Made by a program: the position numbers and the translations under genes
In this document: piece by piece, positions 34,764 to 46,253 of the stretch
Layout of the letters: every line of letters begins with the position of its first letter
Numbering within the stretch: the stretch's first letter is position 1
The notes under the pieces: generated by a model
Database searches by the model: none
Seen by the model: the letters and a program-made list of their open reading frames with translations, nothing else
What the model was told of the DNA's origin: nothing
DNA from: Lophium mytilinum
Lineage: Eukaryota > Ascomycota > Dothideomycetes > Mytilinidiales > Mytilinidiaceae
DNA length: 64,000 nt
Assembly (NCBI GenBank): GCA_010093605.1
Contig: MU004200.1
Location: 192,155 to 256,154 of the forward strand
Direction: 5' to 3'

Positions 34764-35803
34764 ATGTCAGGTTCCGACTCAGAAGGCGGTGTTCCGCTCG
34801 TAGAACCCGATATAAATGCAGCCGCAACAGTACCAGTCTCTAAGAAACGGAAACGGGAAGCAGAAGCCGAGGCAGAGGCAAAGAAGAAAAAGAAGGCCAA
34901 GCAGCGAAAGAAGAAGAAGCCGAATAATATCTTGGATGAGGATTTGAATGAGAAGCTGGGTGTCAATGTTGCGTTTGCGCGGATGGATGCGCAGTTGCTG
35001 GCCGATTACATCAATCAGCGGACTGCCCATTACTGGAAGGATATGAGTTCGGTGGAGCTTGAGGATAGGTTTATTCCAGGCGAGTGAGGCAGACGTCAGA
35101 GCACCATAGTATCAGAGAGCTGACCTTGTCAAGCGCGCGCTATTCAGAATACCAACGAGTGGGAGTGGCCGCGGAATCTAGAGCATCTGGCGAAGTTCTT
35201 GAAGAAGAGTTGCGGAAAGCTCAAGCCCGTTTCGACCAGTTCGAAGGGTAGCCCGCATACATTGATCATTGCCGGGTCAGGTATCAGAGCGGCGAATCTA
35301 GCAAGGTACATGCTATCTTATCTCAAACGGTCATCTTTCCATTGCTGATCCCATTACTAGAGCCCTAAAAGACGGCCTTCCCAATGAGGGAGTCAAGGCC
35401 CCTAAAGTTGGAAAGCTGTTTGCAAAGCACATCAAGCTAAAGGATGCCATTGAATTCTGTTCTCGAGAAGGGTACATCTTCATCTCTATATATAAGAGAC
35501 GGCCTCACTGACTTGCATAGAATGGACTTCGGCGTCGGCACTCCACAGCGAATTTCAGAGCTCCTAGAGAGCGGTATGCACCACCTCAATTCTTTCAAGA
35601 CCAAGAGTCTAATCCACGCAGGCGCCCTAAAGTGCTCAAATCTCAAGCACGTTGTAATCGATGCTTCATACATCGATGAGAAGAAGCGCGGTATCCTCGA
35701 CATGAAAGATCTACATAAAGCAGTGCTCGATCTGCTTCTGAGGGGAGAGTTCAAAAGCTCTGAGGGCTCTTGGGACGACCAATTCCGATTGATTCTTTAC
35801 TAG
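34764..35803 (+). CDS. CMS1: CMS1-like ribosome-biogenesis protein
   Basis: Exons 34764-35079, 35134-35305, 35361-35471 and 35521-35803 encode 293 aa. The first intron uses a GC donor (GC-AG); only this choice closes the phase with the downstream exon. The N-terminus is acidic, then strongly basic (K-K-K-K-K-A-K-Q-R-K-K-K-K). The rest carries Cms1-family blocks: W-P-R-N-L-E-H-L, L-I-I-A-G-S-G-I-R-A-A-N-L-A-R, G-V-G-T-P-Q-R-I, and H-V-V-I-D-A-S-Y. These resemble helicase motifs (T-P-x-R-I) in a reduced fold. Cms1 is a nucleolar component of early small-subunit processing particles in yeast. Confidence 0.88.
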
Positions 35804-36462
35804 GCATCGTCTTTCCTTCTATTGCACCTGAACGTTGGTTTCTCATGCGATGGAGTCAGGGGACCGGAGTAAGGATCGGTATTGACCTTTACATTAAAAG
35901 CATCTGTAGCTGTATGCTCGTTGAGTTTCACGCGGACAGGACGGAGGACTCCGATCCTTGAGGCGGTCTGTAATATGAAATGGACTAGGACTTGTGGACG
36001 CCATGACGCAGTCACAAAGTTCAATTCTACTCCAATACTAAGCATGAATGAAAAGGTCCCACGTCTGAAATACTTAAATCTCTGCAAAGCATCCATTTCT
36101 AGTCACTTATCTCAAACCGAATCAGGAAGAAGACTCGAGTCTATTAAAAGCAAGGAGGTGCGTGCGCGAATGACTAAACGACGTCGGCATTGATAACGGG
36201 TCACAAGCTCGTCTGCAACTTCAAACGTCCCACAGATTCGGGCATCTACGTAGCGACGAGCCGGTGGCATAAGCACGGCCGATTTCGCCCGACTTGAAGG
36301 TCTAATTCTTGTATAAGAAGATAAGTTTCGTATCCTTAGGCTCTTATTATTTATTCAGTCTTCTAAGCTAGCTCACTACCCAATCTACTCAACTTCTTCT
36401 GCCTTGCCAATTCCTTCTCTATCTATCCTTCACACATTCTCCTTCTCTTTTACCCAAACTTC
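35804..36462. other. Intergenic, promoter of alpha/beta hydrolase
   Basis: No gene is recognised. A T-rich, CTTCT-rich leader precedes 36463. Confidence 0.45.
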
Positions 36463-37315
36463 ATGTCTCAACCCAAACCGACCCTCGTCTTCGTCCCCGG
36501 CTCCTGGCACGGCCCGTCCGTCTACTCCAAAGTCCTGGCCCTCCTCGCCCCCCACGCCTTTAAAACCGTTGTCATCGACCTCCCCACCACCCAATCCGAC
36601 CGCTCCAAGAACCTCACCGACGACATCGTCGCCGCTAGAACCGCAATTGAAGCCGAAACCACCGCCGGCCGCGACGTCGTCGTCATAGTATGGTCCTACG
36701 GCAGCGTCGTCGGCAGCAGCGCCATCCAAAACCTCACGAGGCCGAAAGGCGAGGCTGGAAAGGGGAAGACAGGCGGCCACGTAATTGGAATGGTGTACAT
36801 TGCCACCGGCTTCAACCAGACCGGCTCGAGCTTTTTGGGCGCGTTTGGGGGCAAGCCGCCCCCGATTTGGAACTTCAACGAGGAGACGGGGTTTGTGGAT
36901 TTGACTGGTACGTACCCTTGGTCCTCAAAGTCTTGCTTCAACTGGGACGCCGAGAAGAGTGCTAACGGTATGGTGGCTACCAGCGGTACCCCCTAGAGAG
37001 CTTTTCTACCACGATATCCCGGACGAAGAAGCGAAGGCCTTGATCGCGGAGCTTCGACCGCAGACGATTGTCTCGCTGACTGAGGCGAGCCCATTGGCGT
37101 ACTCGGGGTGGATGGACGTGCCGATCTACTATCTCGGGACTATTGAAGATAAGGGGCTGCCGGTCGAGGCACAGCGGGTGTTTGTGCAGATGGCGAGGGA
37201 TGCGGGCGCGGAGGTGACGGCCGAGGAGGCGCAGAGCAGCCATACGGTGATGATGAGTCAACCAGAGACGACGGCGGAGTTTATTGTGAAGGCTGTGAAG
37301 GCGTTTGAAGGGTAG
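36463..37315 (+). CDS. Alpha/beta-hydrolase
   Basis: Exons 36463-36907 and 36984-37315 encode 258 aa. The fold markers are L-V-F-V-P-G-S-W-H-G at the N-terminus (oxyanion loop), V-V-I-D-L-P-T-T, and the nucleophile elbow W-S-Y-G-S (family form G-x-S-x-G, here with W in the first position). A C-terminal H (S-S-H-T-V-M-M-S-Q-P) is the likely catalytic His. Such AB_hydrolase proteins are common in fungal accessory pathways and act on esters or amides. No signal peptide is present, so the enzyme is probably cytosolic. The substrate is unknown. Confidence 0.83.
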
Positions 37316-38681
37316 GGAGTCGCCTTGAAGTAGTAAATTCAGGAGAAGAGGGAGGAGCTTTGTATTATGATTTGTATCATTAAGGACTAGGACTCCGCTC
37401 CAGTACAAGACTTAGATGGTCGATTTTGGCGCATGAGGTTTCGTGTCACTTGCGGTGCTGTCCAGTCATTTGCTCCCACGTGATGCCGTCCCTAGAGACA
37501 GTATAAAACTTTCGAAGCGTAGGACTGAGTTCATACCTTATGATCTCGCAAGGAGAGGGTGGAGGATCAAAATACGCTTCAATCTATGGGTGTGGATCAA
37601 ACACCGCATCACTACCAAGCATGGAGTGGGATCAACATATACATCACCGATCCACCATGGCAGTGGGAGTCGAAAAAGAATTTCCCCGCAAGTTATGTTC
37701 TTTGGTACAAATGAAGCTACTGTATCTCACCATGAGAGAGGATCGTGTGTTGGCCGGCGGTATACTGATTCTCCCTCGCTCAGCATCAATCACCTCTGCT
37801 GCTGGTTTTCTCAAAATCCTCGAATTGATAGACGCCATCATGTACACGTAAAGAAGGTCAAGTTTTACAACTATACTAGTAACGTTAGTCATGAATACCC
37901 CTTTCTGTAGAAGTACTAAAAGGTACTCGACATCTTTCACCTGCCGACGATAGTCTCCTTGCGTAGACAACGATAGTCAGCACCATCATACTCCCTGAAC
38001 TTCCCGCACACCCACTGTCCACCCACCTCCATAGGGAGTATGGTTTTGTCCGTTTTTGAACACCTCCCAGCTTCCATCAAAAATGCCCGTCGTGTCTGTT
38101 GATGCCAAATCCAACCGCAACCATGGCACGGATGGTCTTCACTTTTTCTCTCCAAAGAGAGAGAAACCCCCCCACACTGAAGAGCGAAACCCTCTCTCTA
38201 ACACTGGCCTTTTATAAAAGATTCCCAAGCGCCAAGAAGGAGGTCAGGTGCACGTCATGTGCTTCTCCTCTGGAGCATGTGCAGTCTTAGCTATAGATCT
38301 GAATTATCGTAAAAGTACTATAGCTGTAGCAGAATCAACTCGTGAATTGTTCCAGGCCACGCCTTGAACGTTCCTTAATATCTAGAATCGTAATGAGTTA
38401 CTGAAGTCCAATGAACTAAACAAACAAAGTTATGTTCGCATTAAGCCTATCTAGCTACCACTAGCAACTCTCTCACTGCTAGACCACGCTTTTTTGGAAC
38501 CATGCCGAGTAATCTCAAAGCCCGACCCTCAGAGTCTCCTTCGGGTACCCCCACCCCGCAAAGAAGAAAGTCTATTCAATATAAATCGGATCCCGCTTTT
38601 GTCGACCAAGCACCTCATTATCGGATAGCCATCCATCGTCGCAAACCCCTCACCACCACTCGCCAGTCCCACCTTCCCCAA
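37316..38681. other. Intergenic, nothing recognised
   Basis: Open stretches on both strands lack motifs. A purine/pyrimidine mirror-like segment (CTCTCCAAAGAGAGAG near 38150) and an AAACCCCCCC run are present. The last ~180 bp is the 3' flank of the Arb2-domain gene. Confidence 0.4.
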
Positions 38682-41636
38682 TCAAAGAACGTCCAAACCG
38701 GCATCCTTAAGCGCCTGCTCGGAAATCTGCTGGCCAGCAACCTCCGTCGTAGGCCCCTTAACTTTCGTCTGCCAAGCAGTAGTACTAGCACCACCGACAA
38801 GGGCACTACCGCTAGGAGCAGCACCGCCTACACTTCCCGGAGCACCCCCAAGCTCCTGCTCCGCCATCTCGTTCAACTGTTCCTGGGTGTACGCTGTCCC
38901 TCTTCCAGAGTCTTCCGCACGGGGGGCAACTTTCACGATCTCATAATCCGGATTGCGGTAATTCTCAGGGTCTCGGGCAACCTCCTCGAAAAAGTCGAGG
39001 ACGGATTTGAACATGCGCGGGAAGATGCACTCAGGGTGGTCGGCAGGGGTGTCGTCGACGCCAGGGCCACCGGAGAAGGTCAGGCAGATGGGATTGGAAT
39101 AGGAGGAGGAGGCGTCGTTGGGGTCGTTCGTAGGGGTAGGATCGCCTTCGGAAGCGGGCAAATGAAGTACATCTTTGTCAGTGGTTGCAGCAGCGCCTCC
39201 TTCAGTGGACTCGACGTGGGCGAGCTCTTCGTTGGACGTAGCGGGATTTCCTTTGGGAGACGCGGTGGCTGGTTCTTTGCCTTTGCTGGACGAGGACGTT
39301 GGCGCCTTGGGACGTTCGACGAGCTCCTCTCTGTGCTCGCCGGAAGAGATCGTAGGCGGAGAGTCTGAGGCAGGGTTTTCGATAGACGCAGCCTGGCTTG
39401 CTTCGGTGGACGCGGTGGACGTGGTGGCTGGCTCCTTGCCTTTGCTGGACGAGGACGTAAACGCCTTGGGACGTTCGACGAGCTTCTCTTTGCTCTCGTC
39501 GGAGGGAAGCGTGGGCTTGGTGTCTGAGGCGGGTTTGACGTTCTCGTCGCCCGCGGGAAGACCTTCTGTTGCTAGGGTGATCAGTATGATAGCAATGTAA
39601 AAGGCCGCCATCTTCCTCTTGACTTACTAATAGAAGAAGATGTAGACTCTCCGAGCGACTTAAAGGTAGGTTTTACCGTCTTGGTAGAGGAAGGCGATGG
39701 TGAAGGAGAATCAAGGACGCCAAGAGTATGAGGATCGATTGCTGCACGGTTGATCAATATTCTGGGAGCATGATTAGGTGGAGAGGTCTGTCTTGACTTA
39801 CCAGTGGAATGGCTGGCTAATGAGGTCGGTGGCTTGGTCGCCGTTGGTTGGTCTTTCACGTCGTCCGAAGATTCAGTGCGTTTCTTTAGAGACAGTGCGC
39901 CAACCACGACGTCCTTCGTGTGTTCTGCTTTTATATGCATAGAGGAGAGGGCTTTTCGTAGTTTTCCTGGTTCCTTCTCCTCCGGTTCCACCATTACTTC
40001 GAGCCAGTTGATTTTTCTCTTCGCCTGTGTATTAACTGCATGGGGATCAGGGCCCCCGGTGAACTTGGACACCAAAGCTTTGATTGGGCCACTGTCCTTC
40101 CTTGGCTTTGACTCTGGCTTTGCCGTATCGATAGGTTCACCTTCCTCAGTCTGTGCCCAAGCGCCATCGAACTTGGTCGGTTTCGACACCGGTATGTTAG
40201 CCGGCTCGTCGTTCTCCGGCTTGACCCAAGCTCGAGTGCGATGACGAAGGAAATTTGCGAGTGGTGCATGCTCAATCTCATCAGCGGTAGTGCCAGGCTG
40301 GATAAAGGCCATTGCCTTGATTTGAGATGGGAATAGCGGTCTAGAGAAGGCCCCTTTCTCGGGAGACGAGAATGGGAACAGTGTGTCGCCGACGTCTTCT
40401 AGACAAGGTCAGTAAGTTTATACGTGTTAGTATGAAGGTGCCGCTGTAGCACGTGGTTCAATGTGTCTGCAGGGTGGGAAAGAAGAGGGAGTTGGACGGA
40501 GGACGCCGCTGCATGTCTTGCTTCAGTGTGCTATATAGCGAAATTGATGTTGAGTACGGTTTCACGACAAGGAACTTACCTTTACGATTCATAAGCATCA
40601 AAAGATCTTTTGCCCCCGACTCAATTCCAACGACGTATACCTCGGCTTTCGGATGGACGTATTCTCCGCTGTTGATGATGTGTTTGAAGACCCACTCGAT
40701 ATGGGCTTTTGGGGTCTCGTTGCCTCCCACCCTGTTGGCGTCCGCAATAGATCTACTCCCTGAGATACGTGACTTTCGCGGTAAAGCTTCCCACGAAGTC
40801 ATAGTCATCGCCTCGTTCCGCTCGTAGGAGAAATATAGCTGTCCAGTATTCAAGACAATGACGCCAGGTGGGCCTCCTCCATACATGTCGGCTAGTTGTT
40901 GCGAAAGCTCGGCAGCTTTATACGTCGCTTGTGACAACACATCGGCCGAAGGTTGAGAGGAGGTAGCAGGGCGTTTCTTCAAGACGTCAACTTCGTGCGA
41001 CGCCTTAGTCAAAGCGACCTTCAGCTTGTCTAGAACCGGAATATCGGCACCAAGACCGGGACGAGAGTCAATGTCATCGGCCGAATGGTCCTGGTAAGTG
41101 TCCCCAAAAGAACGATGCCTCATTTCCTTGACAAAATTGGCCACCGAGCCTCCATCTATGCCTGCCGAGCGGTGTAACAGCCGGTATGCCAGTATACCCA
41201 GGTCTTGTTTGCTGTCATTGACAACAACGATAACCCGCTTTCGGGTCTTGAGAATATCAAATCGAGTGGCCAGAATGGCAAGATGTGGGATCGATTCGGT
41301 CCGATCGGGAGGGACTTCGCTGAACGTGGGGAGGTAGAAGCGCATGATGCCAAGGGCTTCAAGGCGGAAGTAGACTTCGGCCCGCGTGCATTCTTCATTT
41401 CGTGCTTGTCAGCTTGTGGTTTACAAATAGCCAATTATTGCAAAGAGCTTACGGTGCATAGCTTCGCGGTGTACCTCGTTATGACGAGCGTCATTGGTGA
41501 GGTGGAAGTTGAAATTCAGGTTGGGATCTTTTATAGACTTGATGAAGCCATCCTCAGTGACGAAGTATCCCAGGGCCTCCAGGTTCTCGGGATACACAGG
41601 GTCTGCTCCGGCGCCTCCATGCTGGAGATGAAACAT
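38682..41636 (-). CDS. Arb2-domain protein with long disordered tail
   Basis: Exons 41453-41636, 40580-41404, 39802-40398, 39628-39741 and 38682-39565 encode 867 aa. The Arb2 fold starts at once (P-V-Y-P-E-N-L-E-A-L-G-Y-F) and includes E-V-H-R-E-A-M, V-I-V-L-N-T-G-Q-L, M-T-S-W-E-A-L-P-R-K, V-Y-V-V-G-I-E-S-G-A and F-L-R-H-R-T-R-A-W-V. Arb2 is the domain of the S. pombe siRNA chaperone Arb2 and of Hda1-type deacetylase tails. The C-terminal ~500 residues are Ser/Thr/Pro/Lys-rich, with an imperfect internal duplication (R-P-K-A-[FP]-T-S-S-S-S-K-G-K-E-P-A-T). They end in a conserved-looking block, D-H-P-E-C-I-F-P-R-M-F-K-S-V-L-D-F-F. A nuclear or heterochromatin role is possible but unproven. Confidence 0.85.
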
Positions 41637-42409
41637 TGTCAAGGACGTCGACTTTCAGATCGGGAGGAAAGAGGAGAACGATAGCACTGTAGACGGCAGC
41701 AAGAAGCTACACACGAATTCGGCTGTATGTTGTGATAGAGCGGAGTAGTTGTTGGTTGTAATGTGTTGTGGAGGGGGACGAGAAGAGGAGCAAGAGCCGC
41801 GGTCAGATCGAAGTTGGCGGTGAGGGCGCGACTTCTTCACCTGAGCTGACACTGCTTGCAGTGGGCCAGTGAGGGAAGCAGTCAGGCAAGAGAATGCAGT
41901 TGCTCCTCGTCCGATTTCCTAGAACTTTCTCGAATCGCGACAAACTGTTCGCCGACTAGTAATGTCCCAGCGAGAGTCTTATCAGTTTAGAGGACACTAG
42001 AAACCCCAGGTCTTGTGCAACTAAAGAGCAAACCAGAATACACAGAATAAGGTTTACAGGCCTGATAATTCACCAGGAGTGTTTTGTAATGTTGGTGACC
42101 TAGCGAAGTGAGTGCGGTCTAGGAGTTTAGAGACGGAAGGCGGCAGGAAAAGTGATAGGTCGCACAAGAATCTCGCTGCAAAGTTGGTGGAAGTTTAAGT
42201 ATGAGCGGCAGACGTGAAAAATCGCAACCAGCAAAGCAGGGAGTCACGACAATTGTAAAGGCCCAGTGTTCTTACAGTTTATATTTACAGCTCGAGCAAC
42301 GTACGCCTTGCTATGCCGTGCTTCCCTCCGTAATGTACTGTACATCTCCAAAAATCCAAATGGATTCATAGCACTTAAGCCATAACCTTTCGTGATCACA
42401 CCTCGCCGT
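41637..42409. other. Intergenic, promoter of Arb2-domain gene
   Basis: No gene is seen between the divergent Arb2 start and the MRP2 stop. Confidence 0.45.
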
Positions 42410-42928
42410 CTACCAACTCGCCTTCCTCACACCAGGTATGTTTCCGGAGAGTGCGTTGAGACGGAATTGAAACTGAACGTTCATCTGTTAGCTTTGCTCG
42501 AAGTAAGGACGCCGGTTCCCAATGTATGGCAACAGAGCCAGAAGCGTACCCGTCCCATCCTGAAATCGCTCATGATACCCCTTCCCTTTCCTCCCATTAT
42601 ACACCGATTCTTCACCTGGGTGAACCTCGTGTAGCAGTGCATCTGTGATAGCTGGAGCTGGGCTTGCGCGCAGACTCGTTGAGGGAGAGTTGTGTTATGG
42701 ATGATGTATCGGAGGGCTTGTCTTTATGAAGAGAGCAATTAGCAAGATATAAAACGGCGAATTGAAGGCTCTGCCTCTTGTAGGAGACCAAGACGTGCGA
42801 CATCGTAAGATGGGGGCTTACCGTTCGGGCTCGAATTGCGCAAACACCTTGCGCTTGTTGTGATCTCGGAGATTTCGTACATTGACGAAGCAGCCAATAT
42901 CAAGCCTCTTCGCGCGAAATTGAGACAT
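42410..42928 (-). CDS. MRP2: Mitochondrial small-subunit ribosomal protein uS14m (MRP2)
   Basis: I assembled this from three exons: 42822-42928, 42550-42721 and 42410-42472. They give 342 nt, or 113 aa, close to the family's 115. The introns (100 and 77 bp) have canonical ends and exact phase. The product reads F-R-A-K-R-L-D-I-G-C-F-V-N-V-R, R-D-H-N-K-R, then R-Y-I-I-H-N-T-T-L-P, N-R-C-I-M-G-G-K-G-R-G-I-M-S-D-F-R-M-G-R and F-Q-F-R-L-N-A-L-S-G. The N-R-C...R-F/R-M block is the uS14 core that binds 16S-like rRNA. No zinc-finger cysteine pairs are present, as expected for the mitochondrial form. Simple ORF scanning shows only the first exon, inside a longer false frame. Confidence 0.93.
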
Positions 42929-43365
42929 GATGTGGATTTGCGGAGGGGTCGAGTGGATGAGATGCGAAAGTGGTGAGCTCTTTCGAGGTTGAGGGCTCGC
43001 GGAACTTGCCGGGCCGACTTTGTTCAAAACCCGTGATTCCAACTCTGAACATTTCCATCCCAAACATCGCGAATCAAACCATCGAAATTCCCTATATTTA
43101 CAAGGCTTACAGCTCGCCGGGAGGCTGTTCAAATAGTTTGCCCTAGGCTGAAACAATAATAATTCACCTCTCGGCCGGGGAAACCAACATTACTGTCTAC
43201 GGGTCACAAGCCCAGATCATGACTTACCTGCAATAAATCATTCTACATCATTCCTAGCCCTCAGACTGGAAACAGCCCCCCGAACTTGCAGACCAGACCT
43301 GAGAGTCTCTCAAAGTCTGCCATTCCAACTCCTCATATCACACATCGTCTCAAAAGACCAATAAG
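42929..43365. promoter_or_regulatory. Bidirectional promoter MRP2 / UFL1-like
   Basis: 437 bp separate the two divergent start codons. No other gene is seen. Confidence 0.45.
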
Positions 43366-45746
43366 ATGACTACAATGTTCTCTCCCACTGACGTGCAGGA
43401 CCTACTTTGCCTGTTCCAACCGACAACAGTACTTGGTGGTAGTGATCATGACGGTCGTATCTCTCCAATGTCGCTATTACCGTCTCGGTCTGGCAAGGGC
43501 TTCTTGGTTTTCACCAGGGTTGTACAAGAACTAGAACGGAGGCTCTCGAAAGGTTAGTAAAAGTGCATCCTATATCTCAGTCTACTTGTCATAATATTAT
43601 GCCCCCTCGTTCACCACTCATCCGCGGTGCTTCAATATGGTCTCAAAAGCTGTCAAGTATCATTCCATCTGAGCTCTGGCTCCTAGGAGAAGCTCGCATA
43701 CACAGCTGTCTTAGGTGGCCTAGCCAAGTGATCAGCGGGCTGTAGCGACGGAGAATAGTGTAGACCGAGATTTCGAAACTAAAGAGGCGCCCGTGAGAGC
43801 GGTGAGACTGTATATGAGTTCATGACGAGGCAAAGTCGATGACGCTAAAGCAAAAACTGATCCCTACAGACATCAAACGGATCGACGTCTCTACCATCTC
43901 CCAAGAGCTGGACGTTAGCGAGGCGATAGTGCTACGCACTCTGAAGGAATCGCCCTTCCAAGCTCTATTCTCTCAAGATAAGCGTTACATTCTCCCTGAT
44001 CCCGACGTACGGAGGATGAAACAACAGCTACTCGACTCTACGAGCCGAGGACTCGTACCCAAGTCGGCTTTCTCCTTTGATAACGATCTCTCACCCGAAG
44101 CGACCGACGTATTAGTCACTGAAGCAGGCGGAGCTCTTCTGCAGCTAGAAGACCCTCAATCAGGAAGAGTACACCTGACAGCCGTCACGTATCAGGATTC
44201 CTTGGACAATGAGATCCGCATCGCGCTCCAAGCTAGTCAGAATGCAGCCAAGTATATACATAGACTCATACATGCTATGGCCTTAGTGCTAATATAGTGC
44301 AGATCCACAAGCCTACTTTCCGAGCACTTTGTTGGCGCCCCACCTTTATGGTATACATTCCAGAGAGCAAAGCATGTCTCCGGGCGAGATATAAATCTTC
44401 GAGGGAGAGTCGAGATGACGGAATCTGCCGTGTCCTACCAGCCAGAAACGTATCTCGTTAGTATGCGAGACTATACTCTCGAGCAACTTCGCACGGGCGC
44501 TATATCTCATTGTAATATGGAGCAGTTCGTCGAAACGCTACCTGAGTTATACAGTGATCTCTCCAGCATTCAAGTATACTTTCAGAAAGCTCTAGGCGAC
44601 CGTGGATCTTTCGCTTCCAGATACGCAACCTCCCAGGCATGGCTGGAAGCAAACCGCAAGAGTGAAGTGCAAAGACTGGTTGCAGATGGCTACTCAAATG
44701 TGTCTGTACGTATATGTACTTTTGCTAGTGCCATTTCACCGCTAACGAACGTCTAGTCATCGATAAAAGCGAATTTCCCCGAAGAAGTAGAAGCGGGGAT
44801 ACTACGAACAGAGACGGAGCAAATCGTCTCATCGATTGAAGGCCCATCAACTGCTACTAAGGTGACCGCGGTCAGCCATTACCTATTCCGAGACGACTAC
44901 CTGCAGGAGCTCACCGACTTCATCCTGGACGCCTCTCGGGAGCAAGCTAAGACCCAATGGGCGCGGCTTGAACAAATTCCTGAGCAGGATTGCTCACTGG
45001 TGAGATCGGAGATATTCAAGGAGTTCCCGAAGAACGAGAAGAACCAGGATCTCGTCATCGTACTAGGAGCGGTATTCGAGGAGAACGAAGGGCACGCTAA
45101 AGCAGCGTTCGCAGAGCAGATTGCAGACTTGGAAACGCAGAACGAGACAGAGTTTGCGTTGTTCTGGTCGGACAGGGTCGTTGCCCGCCTTCACGTCTAC
45201 AGGACGGGCGCGGATGCGATCGCGGATCCCAAGCTGAGAGGCCAACTACTGGAACTGCTGCAAACCCATGCGGTCAAAGAGCTAATCCCAGAATCGCTTG
45301 CTCGCGCTCAGACGAAGGGCCTACTCCGGAGTAAAAAGACGAAGAAGAACGCATCAAAGTTCACCACGGCACTGAAATCCGCCTCAGACCTACCCACCAT
45401 CTCCACCTCACTAGACAAGTTCGCGAAGAAACAAGGCATTGAGGCCCCGACACCAGAAGCACTGGCGGAAAAAAAGTCCAGCCAGCTGAAAGAGCTGATC
45501 CGCGGCTTGAAGAAAGATGGAGATGGGCCTCGTCTCTTCCTGACGCTCATGGTGTTGTTGCTAGCCAATCGACAGGCAGGCATCGTGTATGCAACGGGTA
45601 AGTTTGCGCCGAAGCTCATGAAGCTGCTGAAGGAGTCGATTGGCAGCGTGGAATACGAGCAGCTGGAGAAGTGGAAGGATGCGGTTAAGGCGGGCAGTTT
45701 GACAGCTGAAGATAAGGCGCAGATGAGGGCGCTGGCAGCAGAGTAA
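43366..45746 (+). CDS. UFL1-like protein (candidate UFM1 E3 ligase homologue)
   Basis: Exons 43366-43552, 43870-44251, 44303-44705 and 44757-45746 total 1962 nt, or 653 aa; every junction closes in phase. The first intron is 317 bp. By recognised pattern the order matches UFL1. There is an N-terminal helix (V-V-Q-E-L-E-R-R-L), then winged-helix segments (I-D-V-S-T-I-S-Q-E-L-D-V-S-E and G-L-V-P-K-S-A-F-S-F-D-N-D-L). A central helical part has G-R-D-I-N-L-R-G and L-R-T-G-A-I-S, a Lys-rich linker follows (S-K-K-T-K-K-N), and the C-terminal helical domain has L-F-L-T-L-M-V-L-L-L and A-T-G-K-F-A-P-K-L. UFL1 attaches UFM1 to substrates such as ribosomal protein uL24 at the ER, with DDRGK1. I see no alternative family, but the identity rests on alignment by eye. 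Length is shorter than animal UFL1 (about 790 aa). Confidence 0.6.
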
Positions 45747-45801
45747 GGGGGAGTTGAGATTGAGTGTGCGCCGTAGGGCCGGTGGGGAGTGCTTCACGCT
45801 G

Positions 45802-46253
45802 GGCATGAAAAAGGTGGCACACTACCGTAGTTCAACACTGTCTGAGGTGGCCAGAAGAGCCATTAGGCTTGCCAAAGCTAGTATTCTATAAGTAGCAATA
45901 GTATACTAGAGGACCTCTAACAGTGCTAAATAAGTATAGAAGTAGTAGATATACCTTATTAAGTTCTAGACTGCCATTCCGTTCTACTACTTATCTTCTA
46001 CGCTCTCTTATTGCTGTTCTACCTAGTAGGTATAGTAGGTATAGTAGGTATAGTAGGTATAGTAGGTATAGTAGGTATAGTAGGTATAGTAGGTATAGTA
46101 GGTGCTCCCGGTGTGCTGCTACTTAGAATGCCTTAATAAGTTTTTAGATAGCCTAAAGCTAAGAGATTTTATCTTGTTTATACTTTTAAAACTGCATTAA
46201 AGCACCATAAACAGGGGTACACAACGCAGAATAGGTGCCACCTTTTTCATGCC
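45802..46253. mobile_element. MITE copy 2 (452 bp) with internal 9-bp microsatellite
   Basis: The ends are near-perfect inverted repeats: GGCATGAAAAAGGTGGCAC on the left and its complement (GTGCCACCTTTTTCATGCC) on the right. The core near 46130-46210 (CCTTAATAAGTTTTTAGATA and GCATTAAAGCACC) is homologous to copies 1 and 3. It is larger than its relatives because of an AT-rich insert and a microsatellite. No protein-coding capacity is seen. Confidence 0.82.
46024..46101. repeat. Microsatellite (AGTAGGTAT)n, about 8-9 copies
   Basis: A perfect 9-bp period runs through this stretch, inside MITE copy 2. It is low-complexity. Confidence 0.9.

Noticed and set aside
38502-39368. 288-codon plus-strand frame
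   Set aside because: It is the antisense shadow of the Ser/Pro/Lys-rich tail of the Arb2-domain gene, which has consistent exon phases on the minus strand.
46024-46101. CRISPR-like or telomeric repeat
   Set aside because: The 9-bp units are contiguous without spacers and do not match TTAGGG; it is a simple microsatellite within a MITE.
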